The translations under genes were made by a program, and so were the position numbers. The notes beneath the pieces are model-generated. The model had not been told where the DNA came from. It worked only from the letters and a program-made list of their open reading frames with translations, and did not search any database. From Staphylococcus sp. GSSP0090 (GTDB lineage: Bacteria > Bacillota > Bacilli > Staphylococcales > Staphylococcaceae), in NCBI RefSeq assembly GCF_013391405.1, contig NZ_JACBFD010000007.1:1-64000 (forward strand): a DNA stretch of 64,000 bases. The letters run 5' to 3'. Position 1 is the stretch's first letter; every line of letters begins with the position of its first letter. Of this stretch, positions 58,001 through 64,000 are shown one piece after another.

Positions 58001-58475
58001 TTTAGAGCAATCTCTTTTAGTAGAGCGTATCAAGAAGTATTATCATGAACAATTGCATGAAGAAATCGCACCTTTAAAACAAAAACTCGAACAACTACAT
58101 GTATTTATTCAACCTGAATTTAATCCACAAACGGTTGAACTTGATGAACCTTATTTAAAAATCGATTTAGAAACAATGGTTCATGCATTACCAAAAGGCT
58201 TAACTAAGAAAACAATTTTACAACCTAAATCTCAAAGTACAATTCAAGAACAAATCACTTACGAAACAATTACACTTTTAGCGCCTTGTATTGCAAACCT
58301 AAGACAAGCAATGAATGATATTGTCTCTACAATGGACAACAATGCTGAATCTAAATTCACTGTATTGGAAAAAGAAGCGCATCATCAAATTCAAGAATTA
58401 TTAGCGTTTGAAATAGACGATGCCCTTATTAAGCAGTTACAAGAAACAAATGAAAAATTAATAGCATTATTGTAA
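55035..58475 (+). CDS. dynA: Two-headed bacterial dynamin-like GTPase
   Basis: A 1,146-aa fused dynamin-like protein. The first GTPase has G47-HFSAGKST (P-loop), DTPG in QDTPGVDS and NQID. The second has G597-TFSAGKSS, a changed G3 (DSLGLHS) and NATD. Helical stalk segments follow each head. Relatives in Bacillus fuse membranes and protect them from damage and phage. The ribosome site is aggggat. It is 21 bases upstream of the exonuclease gene. Confidence 0.92.
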   Translation: MSNTKQLDILYKLKKEVEKSKNDRLVHIINQVIKKVFLEQYTATFVGHFSAGKSTLINLLLEESILPSSPVPTTSNTAIVSVAEQPGIIANLSGQQYTNLNNYDEVKQMNRENIDVESVEIKFPSTKFNKGFTLQDTPGVDSNVATHQSSTEEFMYTSNILFYTVDYNHVQSALNFQFMKQLNQAGVPVVFVINQIDKHNEAEISFETFKERVEKSINEWEIDLDQTFYVSKYEHEHNEITSLSNYLIDKDTHRESIEAYVERIVKFITNEQLSYVQYEIQDLLDRLDIDEADFDQAYLNFKQHQEVSEEAKLLNNPEALYEFLKQKRKAIIDNAYIMTHDTREKIRIYLESRTKDFSVGGLFNKKKKTEEEQQRRLSAVLTQLQDKVNQEIRQPLREDMSFLTRFINDSDINDEILNQHYTIPSSLIDDLYQMQITISNQYVLTFCDDLMKALKQHIAKASDPLFKKAINHAQANDIGTEQSDDYNDYEKFIEMRSLRESLETQNYMHYYIHMDDSLDKLIDRKEITFIPKTNQTTIKKQTKSDVPEQQIHSNQTHNIKKALDVIKDVPLFEQTKLDIEDTLKRLDKKIVKIGVFGTFSAGKSSLINALLGDAYLVSSPNPTTAAMTELTYGHESQITLKTANQLLEELNHVFEVENKTFNSIEEFLSKNTSKLKATLEKNKLAFVNAVEKHYDMYQDMLKEGQTHTIAQDDIKKWSAEDEYATFVNTVHLNLPLEWLKDKIIVDSLGLHSNNQRHTNETEKVLTSSDLILYVSYFNHSFTENDKRFIEHMKEMNQLNENQAFKMIINATDLAETEEDLNAVIEYVGDALSQVNMDSDIFAVSSREALKSGDDGVKRLQESIQHFTQIESKDILQKQMLNQLENISEAYVQMIEEFNHNKKQIEQRKQKLIEYKKSTIFNNNILQIAEQRTSNEVEDQLYHLNERLKIQLQDEVKSIYNGQMTKNSNFNDEKRQSTKTYLDQIHQRLYLEQSLLVERIKKYYHEQLHEEIAPLKQKLEQLHVFIQPEFNPQTVELDEPYLKIDLETMVHALPKGLTKKTILQPKSQSTIQEQITYETITLLAPCIANLRQAMNDIVSTMDNNAESKFTVLEKEAHHQIQELLAFEIDDALIKQLQETNEKLIALL

Positions 58476-58496
58476 AAATAGAAAGAGGTCAACAAT

Positions 58497-59378
58497 ATGT
58501 CCAAAAAAATATTACTAATAGATGGTATGGCTTTATTATTCCGCCATTTCTTTGCAACAAGTTTGCATAAACAATTTATGAGAAATTCATCAGGTACCCC
58601 TACAAACGGTGTACAAGGCTTTGTCCGTCATGTTTTTACTGCAATCAACGAAATACAGCCTTCTCATGTCGCAGTGTGTTGGGATATGGGTAAATCAACT
58701 TTTAGAAATGATATGTTTGACGGATACAAACAAAATAGACCTGCACCACCAGATGAATTGATACCACAATTTGATTATGTCAAAGAAGTTTCTGACCAAT
58801 TTGGCTTTGTAAATATTGGTGTTCAAAATTATGAAGCCGATGATGTTATCGGTACACTTGCGCAACAATATTCTGATCAAAATCAAGTTTATGTCGTAAC
58901 AGGTGATAAAGATATTTTGCAATGTATTAATCCCAATGTAGAGATATGGCTAACTAAAAAAGGTTTCAATATTTATAATCGCTATACATTAGATCGCTTT
59001 CAAAGTGAATATGGATTAAATCCGTTGCAACTCATTGATGTGAAAGCATTCATGGGAGATACTGCTGATGGTTATCCAGGGGTAAAGGGTATAGGTGAAA
59101 AAACAGCAATCAAACTCATTCAAAATCACGGTTCAGTCGAATCCGTTTTAAATTCATTAGACCAATTAACACCAGGCCAAAGAACTAAGATTGAAGCCAA
59201 TATAGATAACCTAAAACTATCAAAAACATTAGCTGAAATCCATACTAAAGTGCCTTTAAATACAAACGAATTATTAGATAAGATGCGCTTTGGAACTGAG
59301 CTCACTAAAATACTCAATATATGTAATGAACATGAGTTATATGTGTCTGGTAAGTATCTATCCACACATTTTAGCTAA
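58497..59378 (+). CDS. ypcP: 5'-3' exonuclease YpcP
   Basis: A 293-aa flap-nuclease family protein like the N-terminal domain of DNA polymerase I. LLIDGMALLFR has the first Asp, CWDMGKSTFRND follows, then NYEADDVIG, VTGDKDILQ and AFMGDTADGYPGVKGIGEKTA (metal-site acids and helix-hairpin-helix). It removes RNA primers or 5' flaps. Confidence 0.93.
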   Translation: MSKKILLIDGMALLFRHFFATSLHKQFMRNSSGTPTNGVQGFVRHVFTAINEIQPSHVAVCWDMGKSTFRNDMFDGYKQNRPAPPDELIPQFDYVKEVSDQFGFVNIGVQNYEADDVIGTLAQQYSDQNQVYVVTGDKDILQCINPNVEIWLTKKGFNIYNRYTLDRFQSEYGLNPLQLIDVKAFMGDTADGYPGVKGIGEKTAIKLIQNHGSVESVLNSLDQLTPGQRTKIEANIDNLKLSKTLAEIHTKVPLNTNELLDKMRFGTELTKILNICNEHELYVSGKYLSTHFS

Positions 59379-59598
59379 TTTTATGAACTGATTATTGTAA
59401 AAACATATAATAAATAAAGTGAGTTAATGCATTAATTGATCTGATTTGAAAATATTTTGTGATATTAAAACATCAAGGTAATTTTATTTAAAAATTAACA
59501 AGCAATATATATTTGCTTGAAGTAAAAAGCAAATGCTCAGTCTAGGTTTTTAAAACAACAAGAATGTATCGTCATTTATCCTATATAATAATTTTGTA

Positions 59599-59698
59599 AC
59601 ATGCTGACGCCTAGGGGAATAGTATGAGTGAGAGACTACAGGCTCGAACTATACCCCAGGTAAGCATGTACGGTCAAAATCGTAAGGATTTAAATACA
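59599..59698 (+). ncRNA. Candidate structured RNA of unknown family
   Basis: A hairpin complex: acatgct/agcatgt closes the outside, then cctagggg/cccc...agg, atag/ctat, and inner gag/ctc pairing around the loop. A tataataatttt -10-like sequence (about 59584) precedes it and a terminator follows. No ORF runs through it. I do not match it to a family I know. Confidence 0.5.
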
Positions 59699-59738
59699 AA
59701 GAGGGCCAATCCATATTAAGGATTGACCCTCTTATTTT
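59699..59738. terminator. Terminator shared by the candidate RNA and the RNase H-like gene
   Basis: The stem aagagggccaatcc/ggattgaccctctt has T-rich flanks on the plus side and an A/T-rich left side. Confidence 0.88.
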
Positions 59739-59766
59739 AAGATTAGGGATTTATGTCCCAGATTCA

Positions 59767-60171
59767 TTATTTTTTGCTTTGTTTGGTTAATTGGTATAAA
59801 GTTTGCTTAGCATGGTGATTCGCTTCTTTATTTTGATTTCTCGGTATCCAACGAACAAAAAGTAATTCGAAATTTTGTTCCAATTTTAGAACTTCATTAT
59901 AATAAACTTTAAATTTCTCATTTTTTACATTGCCTCTATTGATGCTATCTTCGATAAGTTTAGAATCAGTATAAACGAGACAGGTTGCTATATGATGTTT
60001 TACAGCACATTCTAACGCGAATTGAAATGATGCCCATTCGGCACTGTGATTGTCCATTTGACCTAATGGTTTCGTATAATGAAAACGTTCTTCATCTGTG
60101 ATAATGACAACTGCACAAGCACTTTCACCTGGGTTGCCAGCCGTTGCAGCATCAAAATAAATTTTCGCCAT
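59767..60171 (-). CDS. RNase HI-like protein with a changed fourth metal ligand
   Basis: A 134-aa RNase H-fold protein. Metal-site acids are D7 (YFDAATAGNPG), E45 (AEWASFQFA) and D69 (YTDSK). The usual fourth Asp, in a KEADxLA motif, is replaced in NKEANHHAK by Asn. Homologues in other staphylococci, as I recall, share a similar change, so it is likely a family trait. RNase H activity is therefore uncertain. Single gene facing the terminator above. Confidence 0.82.
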   Translation of the reverse strand: MAKIYFDAATAGNPGESACAVVIITDEERFHYTKPLGQMDNHSAEWASFQFALECAVKHHIATCLVYTDSKLIEDSINRGNVKNEKFKVYYNEVLKLEQNFELLFVRWIPRNQNKEANHHAKQTLYQLTKQSKK

Positions 60172-60336
60172 TTATACCACCCTTATAACTATATTTACAT
60201 TTATACTATCAAAGAAATCGGATTTATTCTACATCAGTCGAACGTCTATAATTTGATATTTAGACATTTCAACAGAATATGATGTATAATATCAATATCA
60301 TACTTAAAAGGTCGGATTTAAAAGGAGAGTCCTAAA

Positions 60337-60918
60337 TTGAAAAATATGTTCATTATACATGGTTACCAAGCTCACACGGATAGTCACTGGTTTGAATGGT
60401 TGGCAACACAGATGAAATCATATGATTATCATACTGAAATCGTATATTTACCAAATACCAACAATCCAAATTTAAAAGCTTGGGATAAAGCAATTCAAAA
60501 TAGTTTAAAAAATAAACTCGATCAAGACACTATCATTGTAGCGCATAGTTTAGGCGTTATTTCTGTTTTGAATTATTTATCAAAAGAAGATGTATTTACT
60601 AATATTAAAGGGCTGTTTTTAATTTCCGGATTCAGTGAACCTTTAGATAATCTTCCAGAATTAAATCATTTTATCAATCAAACAAAAGTAGAATTTGAAA
60701 ATATTAATGCACAACATATAGTTACCATAGGTGGAGACAATGACCCGGTTGTTGACATAAATGCAACTCATCGATTATCTCATCTGTTAAATACAGAAAC
60801 GGTATCACTGCACCATGACGGACATTTCCAAGATTCAGATGGTTATTTTACGTTTGAATTCCTTAAAAATCAAATCACAACTATATTAAGTAATAAAGAC
60901 TCTGAAATTGGCATCTAA
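60337..60918 (+). CDS. RBBP9/YdeN-type serine hydrolase
   Basis: A 193-aa alpha/beta hydrolase: FIIHGYQAHTDSHWFEWL at the N-terminus, VAHSLGVISVL with the nucleophile Ser, GDNDPVVD with the acid and HDGHFQDSDGYF with the His. All triad residues are present, unlike the paralogue at 21026. The substrate is unknown. The TTG start follows aaggagag. Confidence 0.87.
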   Translation: MKNMFIIHGYQAHTDSHWFEWLATQMKSYDYHTEIVYLPNTNNPNLKAWDKAIQNSLKNKLDQDTIIVAHSLGVISVLNYLSKEDVFTNIKGLFLISGFSEPLDNLPELNHFINQTKVEFENINAQHIVTIGGDNDPVVDINATHRLSHLLNTETVSLHHDGHFQDSDGYFTFEFLKNQITTILSNKDSEIGI

Positions 60919-60935
60919 CCAATTTCAGAGTCTTT
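60898..60935. terminator. Bidirectional terminator after the hydrolase gene
   Basis: The stem gactctgaaattgg/ccaatttcagagtc is followed by tttttaa. It overlaps the end of the hydrolase gene (stop at 60918) and abuts the converging transporter stop. Confidence 0.92.
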
Positions 60936-61640
60936 TTAATAACCTTCATCTAATTTATTAATTTTTCCTTTACGATACATGGATTTTGCCCAGTACCCAA
61001 ATGGCACATTAAATATCGTTGAGATTACTTTCAATAAATACGTAGTAATAAATATTTCGAATACAGCTGCATTTGGCATAGAACCATAAAATGCAATTGT
61101 CACAAATAGCGCAGTATCTATAATGTTACTAATGATTGTACTACCATAGGCTCTAATAATAAATGTTTTATCTGAACTAAACACTTTTTTTATTAAACTG
61201 AAGAGCAATACATCTAAATGTTGTCCAATTATATATGCAACTACTGATCCTAATGCAATTCTCGGCACAAGATTAAATATTGATTCCAAAGCATCCTGCG
61301 ATGTATCAATTGACGCCGGTGTAAAATGTAAAGACATTTGCATCACGATAATCATGACAAGTGTCGAACTAAACCCAATCCAAACTGCACGTTTTGCAAC
61401 TTTTCTACCATAAATATCATTTAAAATATCCGTTGCAAGATATATAGAAGCAAACATCACATTACCTAACGTGGCAGAGATAGTAAATATATCAATTGTT
61501 TTAAGAACTTGTATATTCGCAAGTACAGTTCCAATTGCAATCCACGCGATTAATCCATGTTTCCCAAATAAGCGATACATAGTTACTAATAATAAAAAGG
61601 TAACTAAAAATGTTAGTACACCAAATATTTCATTAAACAA
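60936..61640 (-). CDS. Queuosine precursor transporter (YhhQ/ECF-like)
   Basis: A 234-aa membrane protein with about six to seven helices. FASIYLATDILNDIYGRKVAKRAVWIGF is the conserved YhhQ/DUF165 loop, and the C-terminal NVPFGYWAKS is also typical. YhhQ proteins import preQ0/preQ1 for queuosine in tRNA. The TTG start follows ggagg, and a preQ1 riboswitch covers this ribosome site, which supports the substrate assignment. Confidence 0.9.
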   Translation of the reverse strand: MFNEIFGVLTFLVTFLLLVTMYRLFGKHGLIAWIAIGTVLANIQVLKTIDIFTISATLGNVMFASIYLATDILNDIYGRKVAKRAVWIGFSSTLVMIIVMQMSLHFTPASIDTSQDALESIFNLVPRIALGSVVAYIIGQHLDVLLFSLIKKVFSSDKTFIIRAYGSTIISNIIDTALFVTIAFYGSMPNAAVFEIFITTYLLKVISTIFNVPFGYWAKSMYRKGKINKLDEGY

Positions 61641-61647
61641 TTTAAAT

Positions 61648-61688
61648 TCCTCCTAAATTTTGATAATGCGGGAGTTTAGAAACCGCAA
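61648..61688 (-). promoter_or_regulatory. preQ1-I riboswitch in front of the queuosine precursor transporter gene
   Basis: On the minus strand, gcgg...ccgc form P1 around the loop tttctaaactc, followed by an A-rich tail attatcaaaatttaggagg. Loop tctaaa can pair with tttagga, so ligand binding would hide the ribosome site. This fits the preQ1-I class acting on translation. Confidence 0.8.
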
Positions 61689-61891
61689 AATAAACAACTA
61701 AGTAATTTTATCAGAAAAAATTAAAAATACAAGTGCGTTTACCAATATCGCACATATAAAATAAAATATTAATTTCCACAAATTTAAAGATTAAACAATC
61801 GTAGTTACAAATGATATAATGTTTTCAAGTGTCAAAACAATATAATATAAATGAAGCAATAGAAATATGTTATTTTTAGTAGTATAGGAGC

Positions 61892-62086
61892 GTGACAAAC
61901 ATTCTTACTTATTCTGAAAAGGAAGCAATGGCTTCAATAGATGAGTTAATGAACACTTATTGCAAATCATGTTTGCTCAAGCATCATATAAGAAAGTCAG
62001 AAGGTAAAACACAAGCACATCATTTTTGTATCAATGAATGTTCAATCGGCAAAGAAATTAAACAATTAGGAAATGAGTTACAATAA
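61892..62086 (+). CDS. Small zinc-finger-like protein (DUF2602/YpzF-like)
   Basis: A 64-aa protein with CKSC, then a second cluster HFCINEC, which can form a zinc site, and a short C-terminal helix. It belongs with small conserved Bacillales proteins of unknown role. The GTG start is close to its ribosome site (aggagc), so a start a few codons later (for example at ATT or ACA-region) cannot be excluded. Confidence 0.65.
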   Translation: MTNILTYSEKEAMASIDELMNTYCKSCLLKHHIRKSEGKTQAHHFCINECSIGKEIKQLGNELQ

Positions 62087-62102
62087 ATAGGAGGCATTTT
62101 AT

Positions 62103-62360
62103 ATGGAAATATTAGAAGTTGCACAAACACCAAACCCAAATACAATGAAAATCGTTTTACAATTGTCAGGTGAAGATTACAAACCCAATACATTTACTAC
62201 AGTAAAAGACAATCAACCTGAATTTATTAACAACATCTTACAAATTGAAGGAATCAAATCGATTTTCCAAGCGATGAATTTTATTTCTGTAGATAAAAAG
62301 GCGGACTATGAGTGGGATACACTATTACCGGAAGTAACTAAAACCTTAGAAGAAATATAA
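62103..62360 (+). CDS. Nfu N-terminal-domain protein
   Basis: An 85-aa protein consisting of the Nfu/NifU scaffold N-terminal domain: [14 protein letters not shown], then FTTVKDNQPEFINNIL and SIFQAMNFISVDKK. It lacks the cysteine pair of the C-terminal Nfu domain. It is a paralogue of the N-terminus of the next protein. Ribosome site aggagg. The function is unclear. Confidence 0.88.
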   Translation: MEILEVAQTPNPNTMKIVLQLSGEDYKPNTFTTVKDNQPEFINNILQIEGIKSIFQAMNFISVDKKADYEWDTLLPEVTKTLEEI

Positions 62361-62375
62361 AAAGGAGTTTTCTTA

Positions 62376-63494
62376 ATGGAAATTGTACGTGTCGAACCAA
62401 CGCCTAGTCCCAATACAATGAAAATTGTATTGAATGAGAAAAGAAAAGATAATAAATCAAATACGTATACAACGATTCTCGATAATCAACCTAAGTTTAT
62501 AAATGATGTACTAGCAGTAGAAGGTGTGAAATCCATATTTTATGTTATGGATTTTTTAGCAGTAGATAAAAAACCTAAATATGATTGGGAAGATTTATTG
62601 CCAAAAGTAACTGCAACCTTAAGCGATGAAACTGAAACCATAGATACACCTCCGCCAGATGATCACTTCGGCGAGGTAAAAGCTGAAGTACTCCAATTCA
62701 AGGGTATCCCATACCAAGTTAAACTCACATCTCGCACTGAAGAACAACGCAAGCAATTACCTGAAGTGTATATTGATAGTATGCTTGCAGCACAAAAAGA
62801 CGATGACAATATTGTATTCCAACGAAAATGGGAAGACTTAGGTATACGTTATGGCGAATTAGATGATATTATGGCTGAAGTCACTGAAGAAATCTTAGCA
62901 CTTTATCCTGAAAAAAATTTAAAAGATCTTGTGGAACACGCTTTAAATACTGATGTCGTTATTCCTGAAAAAAAATACAATCACGTAACACTAGAAACGT
63001 ATCAAGCAACGGATGATTGGAAAGAACGCTTAAGAATGTTAAAGTCATTCCCAACACCAACAGAGAGAGATTTTCCTTTATTAGGTGATGCTGTCAGCGA
63101 AGAAGAAAAAACACCATTAAGACGTGAAGCAATCGTGTTACTCGGTATGATAGAGGATACAGCTGTATTACCTTACTTATTTAAAGGCTTGCATGATAAA
63201 AGCCCAGCAGTCAGAAGAACGGCCGGTGACTGTCTAAGTGATTTGGGATTCAAACAAGCTTTACCAGAAATGGAAAAAGCATTAGATGATCCTCATAAAA
63301 TAGTAAGATGGAGAGCAGCTATGTTTATATTTGACGAAGGCGGTCCTGAACAACTTGATGCACTTCGCGCACATGAAAATGACCCAGCATACGAAGTTAA
63401 ACTTCAAATAGAAATGGCGATAGCAAGAATAGAAAATGGCGATCAAGCATTAGGTTCTGTATGGAAACAAATTGCAAATAGAAACAAATCATAA
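62376..63494 (+). CDS. cvfC: Conserved virulence factor C
   Basis: A 372-aa protein in two parts. Residues 1-85 are another Nfu-N domain ([28 protein letters not shown]). The C-terminal half (about 240-360) consists of HEAT-like repeats ([52 protein letters not shown]). In S. aureus cvfC affects virulence-factor expression; its molecular activity is not known. The ribosome site is aaaggag. It is 15 bases after the preceding stop and likely cotranscribed. Confidence 0.9.
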   Translation: MEIVRVEPTPSPNTMKIVLNEKRKDNKSNTYTTILDNQPKFINDVLAVEGVKSIFYVMDFLAVDKKPKYDWEDLLPKVTATLSDETETIDTPPPDDHFGEVKAEVLQFKGIPYQVKLTSRTEEQRKQLPEVYIDSMLAAQKDDDNIVFQRKWEDLGIRYGELDDIMAEVTEEILALYPEKNLKDLVEHALNTDVVIPEKKYNHVTLETYQATDDWKERLRMLKSFPTPTERDFPLLGDAVSEEEKTPLRREAIVLLGMIEDTAVLPYLFKGLHDKSPAVRRTAGDCLSDLGFKQALPEMEKALDDPHKIVRWRAAMFIFDEGGPEQLDALRAHENDPAYEVKLQIEMAIARIENGDQALGSVWKQIANRNKS

Positions 63495-63531
63495 TACGTT
63501 GATATAATGATTAATTAAAGGAGTGTTTTAA

Positions 63532-63966
63532 ATGAACGCATATGAAGCATATATGAATGAACTTGCTACGCAAATGCGCAGTGAATTAACTGGACGTGAT
63601 TTTAAAAGTTTAGAAACGGCAGATGAAGTGACTAACTTTATGGCTAATGTAGATAATGAAGATACAACATTTGTTGTGATTAATTCAACATGTGGTTGTG
63701 CAGCTGGTTTAGCAAGACCTGCAGCTGTTACAGTTGTAGAACAAAACGATAAAAAACCAACAAATAAAGTTACAGTATTTGCAGGTCAAGATAAAGAAGC
63801 TACAGAAACAATGCGTAACTATATACAACAAGTACCGTCTAGTCCATCCTATGCACTTTTTAAAGGACAAGAATTGAAGCATTTTATACCGCGTGAACAC
63901 ATTGAAGGTAGAGATATTCAAGATATTTGCATGGACATTAAAGACGCATTTGATGATTACTGCTAA
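63532..63966 (+). CDS. Bacilliredoxin (BrxA/BrxB family)
   Basis: A 144-aa thioredoxin-fold protein with the family motif CGC in [13 protein letters not shown] (Cys about 54 and 56). Bacilliredoxins remove bacillithiol from oxidised protein thiols in Firmicutes that make bacillithiol. The second conserved block, [14 protein letters not shown], is present. The start follows aaaggag. The C-terminus is complete in the window. Confidence 0.93.
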   Translation: MNAYEAYMNELATQMRSELTGRDFKSLETADEVTNFMANVDNEDTTFVVINSTCGCAAGLARPAAVTVVEQNDKKPTNKVTVFAGQDKEATETMRNYIQQVPSSPSYALFKGQELKHFIPREHIEGRDIQDICMDIKDAFDDYC

Positions 63967-64000
63967 ATGATACGGTTAATTATATAAATAGCGTTGCTAA

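Overview
The window is a low-GC Firmicute chromosome and reads as a coagulase-negative Staphylococcus. The support is the czrAB pair, the cdaA-cdaR-glmM operon, the glmS ribozyme, the mtlA-mtlR-mtlF-mtlD operon, the coproporphyrin-type heme genes hemE-hemH-hemY, traP, ecsAB, pbp2/recU, gpsB, a type B RNase P RNA and cvfC. The proteins resemble S. aureus orthologues but clearly differ from them (for example in the MtlA linker and the PrsA glutamine tail), so it is not S. aureus; I cannot name the species.

Layout. 1-198 is one end of a degenerate ISL3-type element that recurs at 46,411-46,608. 0.3-19.4 kb is core metabolism: zinc efflux, phosphatases, glmS with its ribozyme, the mannitol operon, cdaA-cdaR-glmM and arginase. 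19.7-20.7 kb is an 11-gene tRNA operon on the minus strand with a clear promoter and terminator. 21-31 kb holds an alpha/beta hydrolase relative without its serine, the heme genes, traP, ecsAB, a HIT protein and prsA. 31.2-46.6 kb is an accessory island edged by ISL3-family elements and containing an IS110-family remnant. 46.7-64 kb is core again: pbp2-recU, ypsA-gpsB, rnpB, a THUMP methyltransferase, a rarD-like permease, a two-headed dynamin-like GTPase, a 5'-3' exonuclease, a candidate structured RNA, a preQ1-regulated transporter, and the Nfu-like/cvfC/bacilliredoxin group.

The main discovery is inside the island, 34,026-45,000: a visibly AT-rich, one-direction, tightly packed RiPP biosynthetic cluster. 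In order it has a 63-aa protein of unknown role, an M50-like membrane metallopeptidase, a split lantibiotic dehydratase (a 715-aa glutamylation part and a 230-aa SpaB_C elimination part), a YcaO cyclodehydratase, a four-cysteine partner protein, a leader-binding/SagB-type dehydrogenase, a second short dehydrogenase-like protein, four consecutive precursor genes (56, 59, 59 and 57 aa), a two-gene ABC exporter and a translationally coupled 28-aa membrane peptide. All four precursors carry an acidic leader with an EEEE block and a Ser/Thr/Cys/Gly/Ala-rich core. The enzyme set predicts peptides with azol(in)e rings and dehydrated Ser/Thr. Only one SpaB_C-type protein is present, so no separate pyridine-forming enzyme is visible; this fits a linear, goadsporin-like product better than a classical thiopeptide. 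Four cores fed to one enzyme set would give a multi-component product. I do not recognise it as a described system.

As I recall S. aureus gene order, the prsA neighbourhood and the pbp2 neighbourhood are far apart there, as are the glmM/rocF and heme/prsA blocks. The tRNA operon and the IS-bounded island may therefore also mark rearrangement junctions.
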